Below, one piece after another: positions 25,872 to 36,479 of a stretch of 64,000 bases of DNA. Source of the stretch: Chryseobacterium daeguense DSM 19388 (GTDB lineage: Bacteria; Bacteroidota; Bacteroidia; Flavobacteriales; Weeksellaceae); NCBI RefSeq assembly GCF_000430825.1, contig NZ_AUMT01000002.1, positions 310,001-374,000 on the forward strand, in the 5' to 3' direction. Every line of letters starts with the position of its first letter. Position 1 is the stretch's first letter. The position numbers were made by a program, and so were the translations under genes. The notes below the pieces were generated by a model. It had not been told where the DNA came from. It ran no database searches and saw only the letters and a program-made list of their open reading frames with translations.

Positions 25872-28133
25872 TTAGTTGTTACTTGCTGTTTTTATTTCTG
25901 TTGTTTTGATATCGGTTCCTAATCTTTGCAGATAAGAGATAAGAGCTACAATTTCTTTTTTCTCAAGTTCTCCTTTAGGTCTCTTAGCATAAGCTTCTTT
26001 AAGGTCGCTTGCTTCAGAGAAGATATCTCTTACGATTTTTGATGCCTGATTATCTGCCCATGAGTTTGCAGAATCTATTTCAGCTTTTGTATAAGGTACG
26101 TCGAATGAGTTTTTCATTAACTTCATTTTGTCTACCATTTTAGATCTGTCAAGATTATTTGCAATTAACCAAGGGTAACGCGGCATGATAGACCCTGCAG
26201 AAGTAGATCTCGGGTTATACATGTGCTTGTAATGCCAAGAGCTTGGGTTTTTACCACCTTCTCTGTGTAAATCAGGTCCTGTTCTCTTCGATCCCCAAAG
26301 GAATGGTCTGTCATAAACAAATTCTCCTGCTTTAGAATACTGTCCGTTTTTACCGTTGAATCTTGTAATCTCATCTCTGAATGGTCTTACCATCTGCGAG
26401 TGACAAGCATTACATCCTTCTCTGATATAAAGATCTCTACCTTCTAATTCCAGTGGAGAATATGGTTTTACTGCTGAAATGGTAGGTACACTTTTCTTAA
26501 GTGAAAGGGTAGGAATAATTTCCACCATACTACCGATTGAGATTGTTAATAAAGATAAGATACCTAATAACATTGGTGTTCTTTCCAGCCAAAGGTGAGT
26601 ACCTTCTCCTTCTTTACGTTTCCCGCTGATATTTGCCAATGCCGGTGCTTCTGTAGGTACATTTTTCTGGAATGATCCTTTTCTTACCGTTGCAACAAGG
26701 TTGACAACCATTAAGATTGCCCCGCAAAGGTAGAAGAATCCTCCTAAGAATCTCATTTTAAAGTAAGGAATGATTGCTGTTACTGTATCCAGCCAGTTTT
26801 TCCAAACTAAAGTTCCGTCCGGGTTGAACTGCTTCCACATTAATCCTTGAGTAAATCCTGAGATATACATTGGTACTGCGTAGAAGATAATACCCAGTGT
26901 TCCCAGCCAGAAATGCCAGTTTGCCATTCTGGTAGAATATAGTTTCGTTCTCCACAGGATTGGGATCAGATAATAGATCACCCCGAATGCCATGAAACCA
27001 TTCCATCCAAGTGCACCTAAGTGTACGTGACCAATAACCCAGTCTGTAAAGTGACCGATTTTATTAATGTTTTTTGTTGCCAATAAAGGACCTTCGAAAG
27101 TTGCCATACCATAGCAGGTAACTGCTACTACAAAGAACTTCAAAATAGGATTTTCTCTTACCTTATCCCAAGCTCCTCTTAATGTAAGAAGCCCGTTCAG
27201 CATTCCTCCCCAAGATGGTGCAATAAGCATGATGGAGAAACCCGTTCCCACAGCCTGAGCCCAAGCTGGTAAAGCAGTATACTGAAGGTGGTGAGGACCA
27301 GCCCAGATATATACGAAAATTAATGACCAGAAGTGAATAATAGACAGTTTATAAGAGAAAACCGGTCTGTCCGCAGCTTTTGGTAAGAAATAATACATCA
27401 AACCAAGAACCGGCGTTGTTAAGATAAATGCAACTGCATTGTGGCCATACCACCATTGTACAATAGCGTCTTTTACCCCTGCATAAGCTGAATATGATTT
27501 CCATCCTGTGAAAGATAAAGGAACCTCAAGGTTGTTGAAAATATGAAGCATTACCACCGCAATCCATGTTCCGATAAAGAACCAGATCGCTACATATAAG
27601 TGTCTTACTCTTCTCTTCGCGATAGTCAGGAACATATTCGCTCCGAAGATAACCCATGAAAATGCAATAAGAATATCAATAGGCCACTCGTGCTCAGCGT
27701 ATTCTTTTGAAGTATTGATTCCCATGAAGAATGTAATATAAGCAGCGATAATCATAATTTGCCATGTCCAGAAATGGATCCAAGACAAAGTATCACTATA
27801 CATTCTTGTTTTTAATAGTCTTTGTAAAGAATAATACACCCCTACAAAAACACTATTACATACGAAAGCAAAAATTACAGTCGTAGTATGCAACATCCTG
27901 ATTCTACCGAATCCAAATGCACCCTGAGAATTTATAAGTCCCTGGATGTCCCCGCTTCTCAAACTCTGGATGGTAGTATCATCCGTTCCAAAGAAGAACT
28001 CTGGAAGCTCCGGATAGAAAAGCATTAATGCTGCTGTAAGCCCAAACAAAAACCCTATGATCCCGAAAACTACGGTCGCATAAAGAAATGCCCGGACAAT
28101 ATTGTTGTCATAACTAAACTTTTGTGTTTCCAT
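25872..28133 (-). CDS. ccoN: cbb3-type cytochrome c oxidase, fused subunits I and II (CcoN-CcoO)
   Basis: 753 residues. Residues 1-480 are the 12-helix haem-copper subunit CcoN: candidate haem ligands His82 (RMLHTTT), His369 and His371 (IGHVHLGALGWNG), and the CuB ligands His231 (WWYGHNAVA), His281 and His282 (GPHHLQYT). The C-terminal part (about 520-753) is CcoO, with a membrane anchor and haem c motif CNACH (574-578) followed by SQMVRPF. The two normally separate proteins are joined by a linker at about 485-515, the arrangement common in Bacteroidota. It reduces O2 to water at high oxygen affinity while pumping protons. Confidence 0.95.
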   Translation of the reverse strand: METQKFSYDNNIVRAFLYATVVFGIIGFLFGLTAALMLFYPELPEFFFGTDDTTIQSLRSGDIQGLINSQGAFGFGRIRMLHTTTVIFAFVCNSVFVGVYYSLQRLLKTRMYSDTLSWIHFWTWQIMIIAAYITFFMGINTSKEYAEHEWPIDILIAFSWVIFGANMFLTIAKRRVRHLYVAIWFFIGTWIAVVMLHIFNNLEVPLSFTGWKSYSAYAGVKDAIVQWWYGHNAVAFILTTPVLGLMYYFLPKAADRPVFSYKLSIIHFWSLIFVYIWAGPHHLQYTALPAWAQAVGTGFSIMLIAPSWGGMLNGLLTLRGAWDKVRENPILKFFVVAVTCYGMATFEGPLLATKNINKIGHFTDWVIGHVHLGALGWNGFMAFGVIYYLIPILWRTKLYSTRMANWHFWLGTLGIIFYAVPMYISGFTQGLMWKQFNPDGTLVWKNWLDTVTAIIPYFKMRFLGGFFYLCGAILMVVNLVATVRKGSFQKNVPTEAPALANISGKRKEGEGTHLWLERTPMLLGILSLLTISIGSMVEIIPTLSLKKSVPTISAVKPYSPLELEGRDLYIREGCNACHSQMVRPFRDEITRFNGKNGQYSKAGEFVYDRPFLWGSKRTGPDLHREGGKNPSSWHYKHMYNPRSTSAGSIMPRYPWLIANNLDRSKMVDKMKLMKNSFDVPYTKAEIDSANSWADNQASKIVRDIFSEASDLKEAYAKRPKGELEKKEIVALISYLQRLGTDIKTTEIKTASNN

Positions 28134-28138
28134 ATCAA

Positions 28139-28363
28139 CTATTCACTTTTTTCTTCAATTTTATTATTTTCTCCTTTCTCATGATCTTCTTCTTTGTTGC
28201 CATCTTTCTCTTTTTCCTTGATTTCATCAGAGTCGAAGAGAATTCGTACAGCCGGAGATTCATCATCCTCAAACTGTCCTTTTCTGGCATACACTATAAA
28301 CACGACCAGGAAAACAGCAGCCAAAGAAACGCTGCAAAGGATCATTAAATATAGAATATCCAT
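28139..28363 (-). CDS. ccoS: cbb3-type cytochrome oxidase assembly protein CcoS
   Basis: 74 residues. An N-terminal membrane helix (about 4-24, LYLMILCSVSLAAVFLVVFIVYA) is followed by RKGQFEDDESPAVRILFDSDE, the family's hallmark, then a strongly charged E/K-rich tail longer than usual. CcoS is needed to insert haem and copper into CcoN. It is the first gene of the ccoS-ccoNO-ccoQ-ccoP run, with its own promoter upstream, 5 bp before ccoNO. Confidence 0.88.
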   Translation of the reverse strand: MDILYLMILCSVSLAAVFLVVFIVYARKGQFEDDESPAVRILFDSDEIKEKEKDGNKEEDHEKGENNKIEEKSE

Positions 28364-28370
28364 CAGACAA

Positions 28371-28425
28371 CAAAATTAACCTATTTTCGGGGTTCAAATT
28401 TAGTGAAAAATAATGACTTTCATCA
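28371..28425 (-). promoter_or_regulatory. Promoter and Crp/Fnr-type operator of ccoS-ccoNOQP
   Basis: On the minus strand there is TAATTTTG (28378 to 28371), preceded 16 bp upstream by TTTG, giving a start about 5 nt downstream, near 28365. The operator TGATGAAAGTCA (28414-28425, minus strand) has TGA-N6-TCA symmetry and lies about 54 bp upstream of that start. The same operator type occurs in front of the Crp/Fnr-family gene. No second -33 choice is better. Confidence 0.5.
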
Positions 28426-28472
28426 CGAAATACGGGTTTTAGCTAATTTAAAATCAGTCTAAATAAGGGCTT

Positions 28473-30854
28473 TTACGCCTGTTTTTTGAAATATTTTCTT
28501 CCCAGTATCCAGGTCGAAAGTGTAGTGAACGAAACCACCGTGATAGAACTTGCCGGCATAATGACTGCGGCGAAAAGCGGATGCATGTGTCCTGTAACTG
28601 CGTAACTTAAACCTACAACATTGTAAAGAAAACTGATTATAAATGTCATTTTCACAATCGTAATCGAGCCTTTGCAGACATTCAGATATTTATCCAGAGT
28701 AACTACTTTTTCTCCGTTCATAATAACATCGGAAGAAGGTGTGAAACTGTTGGTGTCATCGGCAATTGCAATCCCCACATTGCTTTGTTTTAAAGCTCCG
28801 GCATCGTTCAGGCCGTCTCCAAGCATCGCCACTTTCATTTTCTGGTCCTGAAGATTTTTGATGTAATTCAGCTTATCTTCCGGGCTTTGGTTGAAGGCCA
28901 TTCCCTGATAATTCGGGATAAGTTCCTTCAATTGATTTTCCTCCGAAGAATTATCCCCGCTTAATATGAAAACTTTATAATTTGTAAGTTTTTTAAACAA
29001 TTGTTTAAGGTTTTCGCGGTATTCATTTTTAAAAATGAACTTTCCTAAGAATTCATCATTTTTGCTGATGTAAACGGCTGTTTCCAGATTTTTGGATTCC
29101 TGGTCGTTGTACTTTGCGGAGCCTATTTTATACACATTTCCCCGTATGCTTGCTTCATAACCTTTTCCGGAAATTTCCTGAAAGTTCTCTACCGGAAAAT
29201 AGTCGTCATTAACCTCGATGAATTCATATAAAGATTTGGAAAGCGGGTGGTTGGAGTTCTTTAATAAGGTTTTAATATTCAGTAAATCAAATTCTTTGAT
29301 CTCAGAGCCTTCATATTTTATGTTTGATTTTTTCCTGTGTGTAATCGTTCCTGTTTTATCAAAAACAATCGTATCAAGCTTCGCGATTTTTTCTATCGTT
29401 AAAGTATCTTTTACATAAAATTTATTCCGTCCTAAAATCCTCATTATGTGCCCGAAAGTGAACGGCGCAGATAATGCGAGCGCGCATGGACATGCGATAA
29501 TTAAAATGGCAGAAATCACCTGGAACATTTTCTCCAGATCCACTGTAGCCCAATAAATTCCGGAAATTAAAGCAATACCTAAAATAATGAATGTGAAATA
29601 TTTACTGATGGTATTTGTAAGTGTGTCAAGACCCGTTTCATGCTTTTTGAATGCTTCTTTGTTCCAAAGCTGTGTAAGATAACTCTGATCCACATTTTTA
29701 ATGACTTCAAGCTCTAGGGAAGATCCTATTTGTTTTCCTCCTGCAAAAATTTTATCTCCCGGCTGTTTGCTGATCGTGGCGCTTTCTCCGGTAATAAATC
29801 CGTTGTCAATATTTCCTTCTCCGTTAATCAAAATCGCATCTACCGGTATGATTTCCTGATTTCTTACCAGAATTCTGTCACCTATTTTTATTTCTGAAAG
29901 CAGGATATTTTGCTGTTTTCCTTCAAAATCAACCTTCGTTACGGCAATCGGATAGAAAGATTTGTAATCTCTGTCATAAGAAAGCGCGCTGTAGGTTCTT
30001 TTTTGAAAGATTTTACCTAAAAGCATGAAGAATAAAAGTCCGCATAACGTATCAAAATATCCCGGGCCGTAATCTGTTGCCACTTCGTACAGGCTTCGTC
30101 CAAAAAGAACGATGATTCCCAGAACAATAGGTACGTCTATATTGACAATACCATTTTTTAAACCGTACCAAGCAGATTTGTAATAATCCGAAGCCGAATA
30201 AACAACAACAGGAATAGCCAGAAGACACATCAAAGCCCTGAAAAGCCCTTTATAGTGCTCCATCCAGTAATCTTCTCCGCCAATATATTCCGGAAAGGCC
30301 AAAAACATTCCGTTTCCAAAGGCAAAAGCCGCAATGGCAAATTTTACCAGCAGAGACTTGTCCAGATTTTCAACATTTTTATCAGCAGTTTCAAGGCTGA
30401 TAACAGGTTTGTATCCCAAATTCGTTAAAAAATTAGCTAATTCGCTTAATTTTAAATCGTTATGATTGAATGAGACTTGTAAGGTTTTCCTCGTAAAGTT
30501 AACCTGGGAATATTTAATATCTTTATTTAAAGTATGAAGGCTTTCTAATAGCCAGATACATGATGAACAGTGAATTACAGGAATTTTGAATGTGATTAAG
30601 CTTGTGTTTCCTTCGGAGAAATCGGTTACTTTTTCAAATATTTCAGGAGTATCAAGATATTCGAATTGTGAAGAGCTGTCATCAGGCCGGATTCCTGCTC
30701 TTTTATTAAGCTCGTAAAAATTAGTTAAGTTATTGGTATTCAGAATCTCGTAAACAGATTTGCAACCGTTGCAGCAGAAAGTCTTTTCATCAAATAAAAT
30801 TCTTTCCTTTTCTATACCTTGACCACAATGAAAACAGTTCTCGCTCACCTCCAT
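28473..30854 (-). CDS. ccoI: Heavy-metal P-type ATPase of the cbb3 locus, CcoI-type
   Basis: 793 residues. An N-terminal zinc-finger-like metal site (CFHCGQ, CCNGC within 1-31) precedes an HMA-type site at residues 92-102 containing CSSC (96-99). The actuator TGES is at 355-358, the CPC membrane motif at 455-457 and the phosphorylation site DKTGT at 499-503, followed by GDGLNDAGALK. Eight membrane helices, as expected for P1B-type. It moves copper across the inner membrane to supply CuB of the oxidase. It is divergent from the Crp/Fnr-family gene, sharing an 80-bp control region. Confidence 0.92.
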   Translation of the reverse strand: MEVSENCFHCGQGIEKERILFDEKTFCCNGCKSVYEILNTNNLTNFYELNKRAGIRPDDSSSQFEYLDTPEIFEKVTDFSEGNTSLITFKIPVIHCSSCIWLLESLHTLNKDIKYSQVNFTRKTLQVSFNHNDLKLSELANFLTNLGYKPVISLETADKNVENLDKSLLVKFAIAAFAFGNGMFLAFPEYIGGEDYWMEHYKGLFRALMCLLAIPVVVYSASDYYKSAWYGLKNGIVNIDVPIVLGIIVLFGRSLYEVATDYGPGYFDTLCGLLFFMLLGKIFQKRTYSALSYDRDYKSFYPIAVTKVDFEGKQQNILLSEIKIGDRILVRNQEIIPVDAILINGEGNIDNGFITGESATISKQPGDKIFAGGKQIGSSLELEVIKNVDQSYLTQLWNKEAFKKHETGLDTLTNTISKYFTFIILGIALISGIYWATVDLEKMFQVISAILIIACPCALALSAPFTFGHIMRILGRNKFYVKDTLTIEKIAKLDTIVFDKTGTITHRKKSNIKYEGSEIKEFDLLNIKTLLKNSNHPLSKSLYEFIEVNDDYFPVENFQEISGKGYEASIRGNVYKIGSAKYNDQESKNLETAVYISKNDEFLGKFIFKNEYRENLKQLFKKLTNYKVFILSGDNSSEENQLKELIPNYQGMAFNQSPEDKLNYIKNLQDQKMKVAMLGDGLNDAGALKQSNVGIAIADDTNSFTPSSDVIMNGEKVVTLDKYLNVCKGSITIVKMTFIISFLYNVVGLSYAVTGHMHPLFAAVIMPASSITVVSFTTLSTWILGRKYFKKQA

Positions 30855-30868
30855 AAATTATTGAACTA

Positions 30869-30931
30869 CAAAATTATAACAATTTTTTTTGTTTATCGAG
30901 TTAAAAAGTTCTATTTTTGTGATAAATGTCA
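30869..30931. promoter_or_regulatory. Divergent ccoI/regulator promoters with Crp/Fnr-type operator
   Basis: Plus strand: TTG at 30889-30891, 20-bp spacer, TATTTTTG (30912-30919), start near 30924. Minus strand: TAATTTTG (30876 to 30869) gives a start near 30863 for ccoI. The operator TGATAAATGTCA (30920-30931) lies on the regulator's own start and about 62 bp upstream of the ccoI start. Confidence 0.6.
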
Positions 30932-30937
30932 TATAAA

Positions 30938-31651
30938 ATGTCGCAAGAACAACAGATTGCCATTGAAGAGAGGTTCGCCAGAGTTTTTAATGATAAATCA
31001 TTCAAGGAAAGACTTTCTAGTGCAGATTTTGAGAAGTATATCAACGCAAAAAAAAAGCTAAGCTTTCAGAAGCATGATACCATCTTCGAGGATGGTGAAA
31101 TTCCGAAAGGAGTTTACGTGATAGAAAAAGGTGCAGCTAAGCTTTCAAAATCAGGTGCTTTCGGAAAAGATCAAATTCTTAGATTTATCAAAGAAGGGGA
31201 CATTATCGGATATCGTTCTTTACTTTGCGGGGAAAATTTCCAGGCAAAGGCGGAGGCTATGACAGACATTGAAGCTACTTTTTTACCGTCAGAAGTATTT
31301 ATGCATCTTTTGGAAGTGGATCCTCAGCTATCTTTTGTGATGCTTCAGAAAATTTCCTACGAATTGGGAGAATCTTCCAATACCATTACCTTCCTTGCTC
31401 AGAAAACGGTAAGAGAAAGACTGGCAGAAATCCTATTGCTTCTTGAGCAAAAACTGGGTGTAGATCCTGAAGGCTTTATTAAAATCTCTTTAACCAGAGA
31501 AGAAATCGCCAACATTATCGGGACAGCTACAGAAAGTGCTATCCGTCTTATTTCCGAATTTAAAGGGGATAATCTCATAGAAGTAGACGGTAGAAATATA
31601 AAAATTCTCAACCACGACAAATTAATGAAACTAGGACACGTAGTTTTATAA
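30938..31651 (+). CDS. Crp/Fnr-family transcription regulator of the cbb3 locus
   Basis: 237 residues from the ATG at 30938 (MSQEQQ). The ATG at 30926 would leave no leader after the promoter and is less likely. It has an N-terminal cNMP-binding-like beta-barrel (about 25-130, with DTIFEDGEIPKGVYVIEKGAAKL), a dimerisation helix and a C-terminal winged helix with SLTREEIANIIGTATESAIRLI. The Glu and Arg of the recognition helix (E..R in TESAIR) fit the Crp/Fnr contacts that read TGA. It lacks the N-terminal cysteines of classical FNR, having only one Cys, so oxygen sensing by an Fe-S cluster is not supported. Divergent from ccoI, it probably controls the oxidase locus. Confidence 0.88.
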   Translation: MSQEQQIAIEERFARVFNDKSFKERLSSADFEKYINAKKKLSFQKHDTIFEDGEIPKGVYVIEKGAAKLSKSGAFGKDQILRFIKEGDIIGYRSLLCGENFQAKAEAMTDIEATFLPSEVFMHLLEVDPQLSFVMLQKISYELGESSNTITFLAQKTVRERLAEILLLLEQKLGVDPEGFIKISLTREEIANIIGTATESAIRLISEFKGDNLIEVDGRNIKILNHDKLMKLGHVVL

Positions 31652-31665
31652 AATCATACAATTTT

Positions 31666-31689
31666 AAGTCGGCCCAGCGCCGACTTTTT
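31666..31689 (+). terminator. Intrinsic terminator of the Crp/Fnr-family gene
   Basis: 8-bp stem AAGTCGGC/GCCGACTT with a 5-nt loop, then TTT. It lies 15 bp after the stop codon and before panB. Confidence 0.85.
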
Positions 31690-31709
31690 AACTTTTAAAA
31701 TAGATAATT

Positions 31710-32525
31710 ATGTCTGTTCACTCTGAAATTAAAAAAGTTACGACTGAAACCTTGCGTAAAATGAAATTCGACAAGGAAAAAATAACCATGCTTACGGCTT
31801 ACGATTTTACCACTGCAAAAATGGTGGATGCGGGAGGAATTGATGCAGTTTTGATCGGAGATTCTGCTGCAAATGTAATGGCTGGTTTTGAAACAACGCT
31901 GCCGATTACTTTAGACCAGATGATTTATCATTCCCAAAGTGTGGTAAGAGGTACGGACAGAGCCTTGGTGGTTGCCGATTTACCTTTCGGAACGTATCAG
32001 AGTAATCCGGAAAAAGCTTTGGAGTCTGCTGTAAGGATGATGAAAGAAGGCGGCGCACACGCTGTAAAGATTGAAGGGGGAAAAGAAATCTCAAAATCCA
32101 TCAAGAAAATAATCAATGCAGGAATTCCTGTGATGGGGCATCTGGGATTGACACCACAGTCGATTTATAAATTCGGAACGTATAAAGTAAGAGCAAAAGA
32201 AGAAGCTGAAGCTGAAAAACTAATTGCTGATGCCCAGCTTTTGGAAGAGTTGGGATGTTTTTCTGTTGTTTTGGAAAAAATTCCGGCAGATTTAGCTAAA
32301 AAGGTGACAGAATCAATCTCAATACCAACCATCGGGATCGGAGCAGGGCCTCATTGTGACGGACAGGTTTTGGTGTATCACGATATGGTGGGTATGAATA
32401 AAGGATTCAGTCCGAAATTTTTAAGAAGATATCTTGATCTTTACACAGAAATCACCGGAGCAGTTGCTCAATATGTGAAAGATGTGAAAGGCCAGGATTT
32501 CCCTAACGAAAACGAAAGTTATTAA
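31710..32525 (+). CDS. panB: 3-methyl-2-oxobutanoate hydroxymethyltransferase
   Basis: 271 residues, a TIM-barrel of normal length. Signature segments are [45 protein letters not shown] and [22 protein letters not shown], together with the conserved Lys and Glu of the family. It makes ketopantoate from 2-oxoisovalerate and 5,10-methylenetetrahydrofolate, the first committed step to pantothenate and coenzyme A. It is cytoplasmic and homodecameric in known members. The downstream genes are close (17 bp, then 3 bp), so it may be first in a three-gene run with the membrane protein and the RluA-type enzyme. No other pan genes are here. Confidence 0.96.
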   Translation: MSVHSEIKKVTTETLRKMKFDKEKITMLTAYDFTTAKMVDAGGIDAVLIGDSAANVMAGFETTLPITLDQMIYHSQSVVRGTDRALVVADLPFGTYQSNPEKALESAVRMMKEGGAHAVKIEGGKEISKSIKKIINAGIPVMGHLGLTPQSIYKFGTYKVRAKEEAEAEKLIADAQLLEELGCFSVVLEKIPADLAKKVTESISIPTIGIGAGPHCDGQVLVYHDMVGMNKGFSPKFLRRYLDLYTEITGAVAQYVKDVKGQDFPNENESY

Positions 32526-32542
32526 TATTCTTATACTCATTA

Positions 32543-32866
32543 ATGAAAAACCAACAATCTACTCAGGGAATTTTATCAATCGTTGCATTGCTTTGTCTTG
32601 CAGCAGGATGGTTTAATTTCTTCTCTCCGGAAATCAATCTTTTGCTTTCAAGAAAAGTTTTTTATGTATTGATCGGGATCAGCTTTTTTTTACAGGCTCC
32701 ATTTTTAACCAATAAAAATTTAATGTATGCCATGTACGGTGCTGCGGCATTGTGTATTGTGGGAGCATTATTTCCTTTAGAATGGAAAATATCAGGAATA
32801 AAAACGATCGGCCTTTTGGGGGGTATCATTCTTTCATTTACAAACAGACCCACTTACCGTCAGTAG
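32543..32866 (+). CDS. Small membrane protein of unknown function
   Basis: 107 residues with four hydrophobic segments (about 10-28, 35-52, 60-75, 82-102). It is compact and has few charged residues apart from PLEWKISGIKT. No family is recognised. It lies between panB and rluA-like genes with tight spacing (3 bp to the next start), so it is co-transcribed, but the neighbours do not suggest a role. Confidence 0.7.
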   Translation: MKNQQSTQGILSIVALLCLAAGWFNFFSPEINLLLSRKVFYVLIGISFFLQAPFLTNKNLMYAMYGAAALCIVGALFPLEWKISGIKTIGLLGGIILSFTNRPTYRQ

Positions 32867-32869
32867 ATC

Positions 32870-33547
32870 ATGGAGGAGCAGATAGTATATGAAGACAACC
32901 ATCTTTTGGTGATTAATAAAAAAGTCGGACAGCTTGTACAGGGCGATAAAACCGGCGATGAATCACTATTAGATTCCATCAAAAATTTCATCAAAAAAAG
33001 AGATAACAAACCCGGAAATGTTTTTCTGGGTTTGGTTCATCGTATTGACAGGCCCACTTCTGGTTTGGTGATTTTTGCCAAAACATCAAAAGCGCTTACC
33101 CGGCTGACCCAGATGGTTAAAAACCGTGAAATTGAAAAAACATACTGGGCGGTTGTTGCCAAAGAAATGATTCCCCAGACTCAAAGGCTCGTTCATTATT
33201 TGAAGAAAAATGAAAAAAATAATAAAGCCATCGTTTTCCCAAAAGCTACAGACGGAGCAAAGGAGGCGATTCTTACATATAATGTTATCAAGACATTAGA
33301 TAATTATCTTTTGCTGGAAATTGATCTTGAAACAGGAAGGCACCACCAGATCAGAGCTCAGTTATCCAAAGCCGGAGTTCCTATTAAAGGTGATTTAAAG
33401 TATGGTGCACCACGCTCCAATCCCGATGGTGGAATTAATCTTCATGCCAGAAAATTGAAGTTTATTCATCCTGTCACTAAAGAAGATATTGAAATTACGG
33501 CTTCCGTTCCGCAAAATGATGCGATATGGAGAGCTTGTGAAGAATAA
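32870..33547 (+). CDS. RluA-family pseudouridine synthase, short form
   Basis: 225 residues. The catalytic motif HRIDRPTSGLVIFAKTSKAL holds the active-site Asp (HRID), and ETGRHHQIRAQLSKAGVPIKGDLKYG is the second family mark. It starts directly with the catalytic domain, lacking the N-terminal S4 RNA-binding domain of RluC/RluD types. It isomerises uridine in rRNA or tRNA; the position cannot be predicted from sequence. It is followed by a terminator and a word-repeat element. Confidence 0.9.
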   Translation: MEEQIVYEDNHLLVINKKVGQLVQGDKTGDESLLDSIKNFIKKRDNKPGNVFLGLVHRIDRPTSGLVIFAKTSKALTRLTQMVKNREIEKTYWAVVAKEMIPQTQRLVHYLKKNEKNNKAIVFPKATDGAKEAILTYNVIKTLDNYLLLEIDLETGRHHQIRAQLSKAGVPIKGDLKYGAPRSNPDGGINLHARKLKFIHPVTKEDIEITASVPQNDAIWRACEE

Positions 33548-33560
33548 TAAATAAGAAAGG

Positions 33561-33668
33561 ATGTTAGAAGATGGAAGCTGGAAGTGATTCGGCTTCCATT
33601 TTTTATTTAAATAAATTAAAATATTTGCATATTAGAACCTCCTTCTTCCATCCTCCTGCTTCCATCTC
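33561..33668. repeat. Word-repeat element with GGAAG-type arms, upstream of the thiamine operon
   Basis: The left side (33561-33585) carries GATGGAAGCTGGAAG; the right side (33642-33668) carries the complement words CTTCCATCCTCC and GCTTCCATCTCC. The two sides form an imperfect inverted repeat. The terminator at 33571-33606 is built from the left side. Confidence 0.6.
33571..33606 (+). terminator. Terminator after the rluA-like gene
   Basis: 8-bp stem ATGGAAGC/GCTTCCAT (33571-33578, 33592-33599) followed by TTTTTTA. Confidence 0.7.
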
Positions 33669-33679
33669 CATCAAAAAAT

Positions 33680-33710
33680 TTTGCCCATTCCCAAAAAATG
33701 TCTAACTTCG
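33680..33710 (+). promoter_or_regulatory. Promoter of the thiamine operon
   Basis: TTTG (33680-33683), 19-bp spacer, TAACTTCG (33703-33710; one mismatch to TAnnTTTG). The expected start is about 5 nt later, right at the first base of the riboswitch P1 stem. Confidence 0.6.
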
Positions 33711-33716
33711 TCACAA

Positions 33717-33800
33717 ACTTTAGGGGTGTCCGTTGAAAACGGGCTGAGATTTTACCCTTTGAACCTGATTTCTAGATCATACTAGCGTAGGGAAAAGTGA
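33717..33800 (+). ncRNA. TPP riboswitch (THI element) of the thiamine operon
   Basis: The conserved core is clear: GGGGTGTCC, then GGGCTGAGAT, TACCC, TTTGAACCTGAT, a P3-side arm and CGTAGGGAA. P1 pairs ACTTT (33717-33721) with AAAGT (33794-33798). It is followed by an insulating hairpin TGTACA-N6-TGTACA (33813-33830) and the start-codon hairpin at 33839-33870. It senses thiamine pyrophosphate and represses the operon. Confidence 0.95.
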
Positions 33801-33838
33801 GATGGCTTTTGCTGTACATTCTATTGTACAATGACGGG

Positions 33839-33870
33839 CATTCCTAAAGTGTTTTAAAAATTTAGGAATG
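33839..33870 (+). promoter_or_regulatory. Start-codon-sequestering hairpin of thiS (riboswitch expression platform)
   Basis: CATTCCTAAA (33839-33848) pairs perfectly with TTTAGGAATG (33861-33870), which contains the thiS ATG (33868-33870). The left arm and the next two bases (CCTAAAGT, 33843-33850) are also the exact complement of ACTTTAGG (33717-33724), the 5' strand of the riboswitch, so the two pairings exclude each other. Confidence 0.75.
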
Positions 33871-34074
33871 GAGCTCACAATCAATCACACAAAAAAAACT
33901 TTTGAAGTACTTCCCGAAAATCTGGAAGCTCTCATCGCTATGGAACTGCCTGAAAAGAAAAAAGGTATTGCCGTAGCGCTCAACAATCGCATTATTCCGC
34001 AGTTATTCTGGGCGGAAACATTTCTCAACGATAAAGATTCAGTTTTAATAATCACTGCCACTCAGGGCGGGTAA
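33868..34074 (+). CDS. thiS: Sulfur carrier protein ThiS
   Basis: 68 residues with a ubiquitin-like beta-grasp pattern, ending in the essential Gly-Gly (TATQGG). ThiF adenylates this terminus, and it becomes a thiocarboxylate that supplies sulfur for the thiazole ring. Residue count and terminus are as expected. It is first in the operon directly under the TPP riboswitch, whose hairpin covers its ATG, 12 bp before thiC. Confidence 0.93.
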   Translation: MELTINHTKKTFEVLPENLEALIAMELPEKKKGIAVALNNRIIPQLFWAETFLNDKDSVLIITATQGG

Positions 34075-36454
<2,380 letters not shown>

Positions 36455-36479
<25 letters not shown>

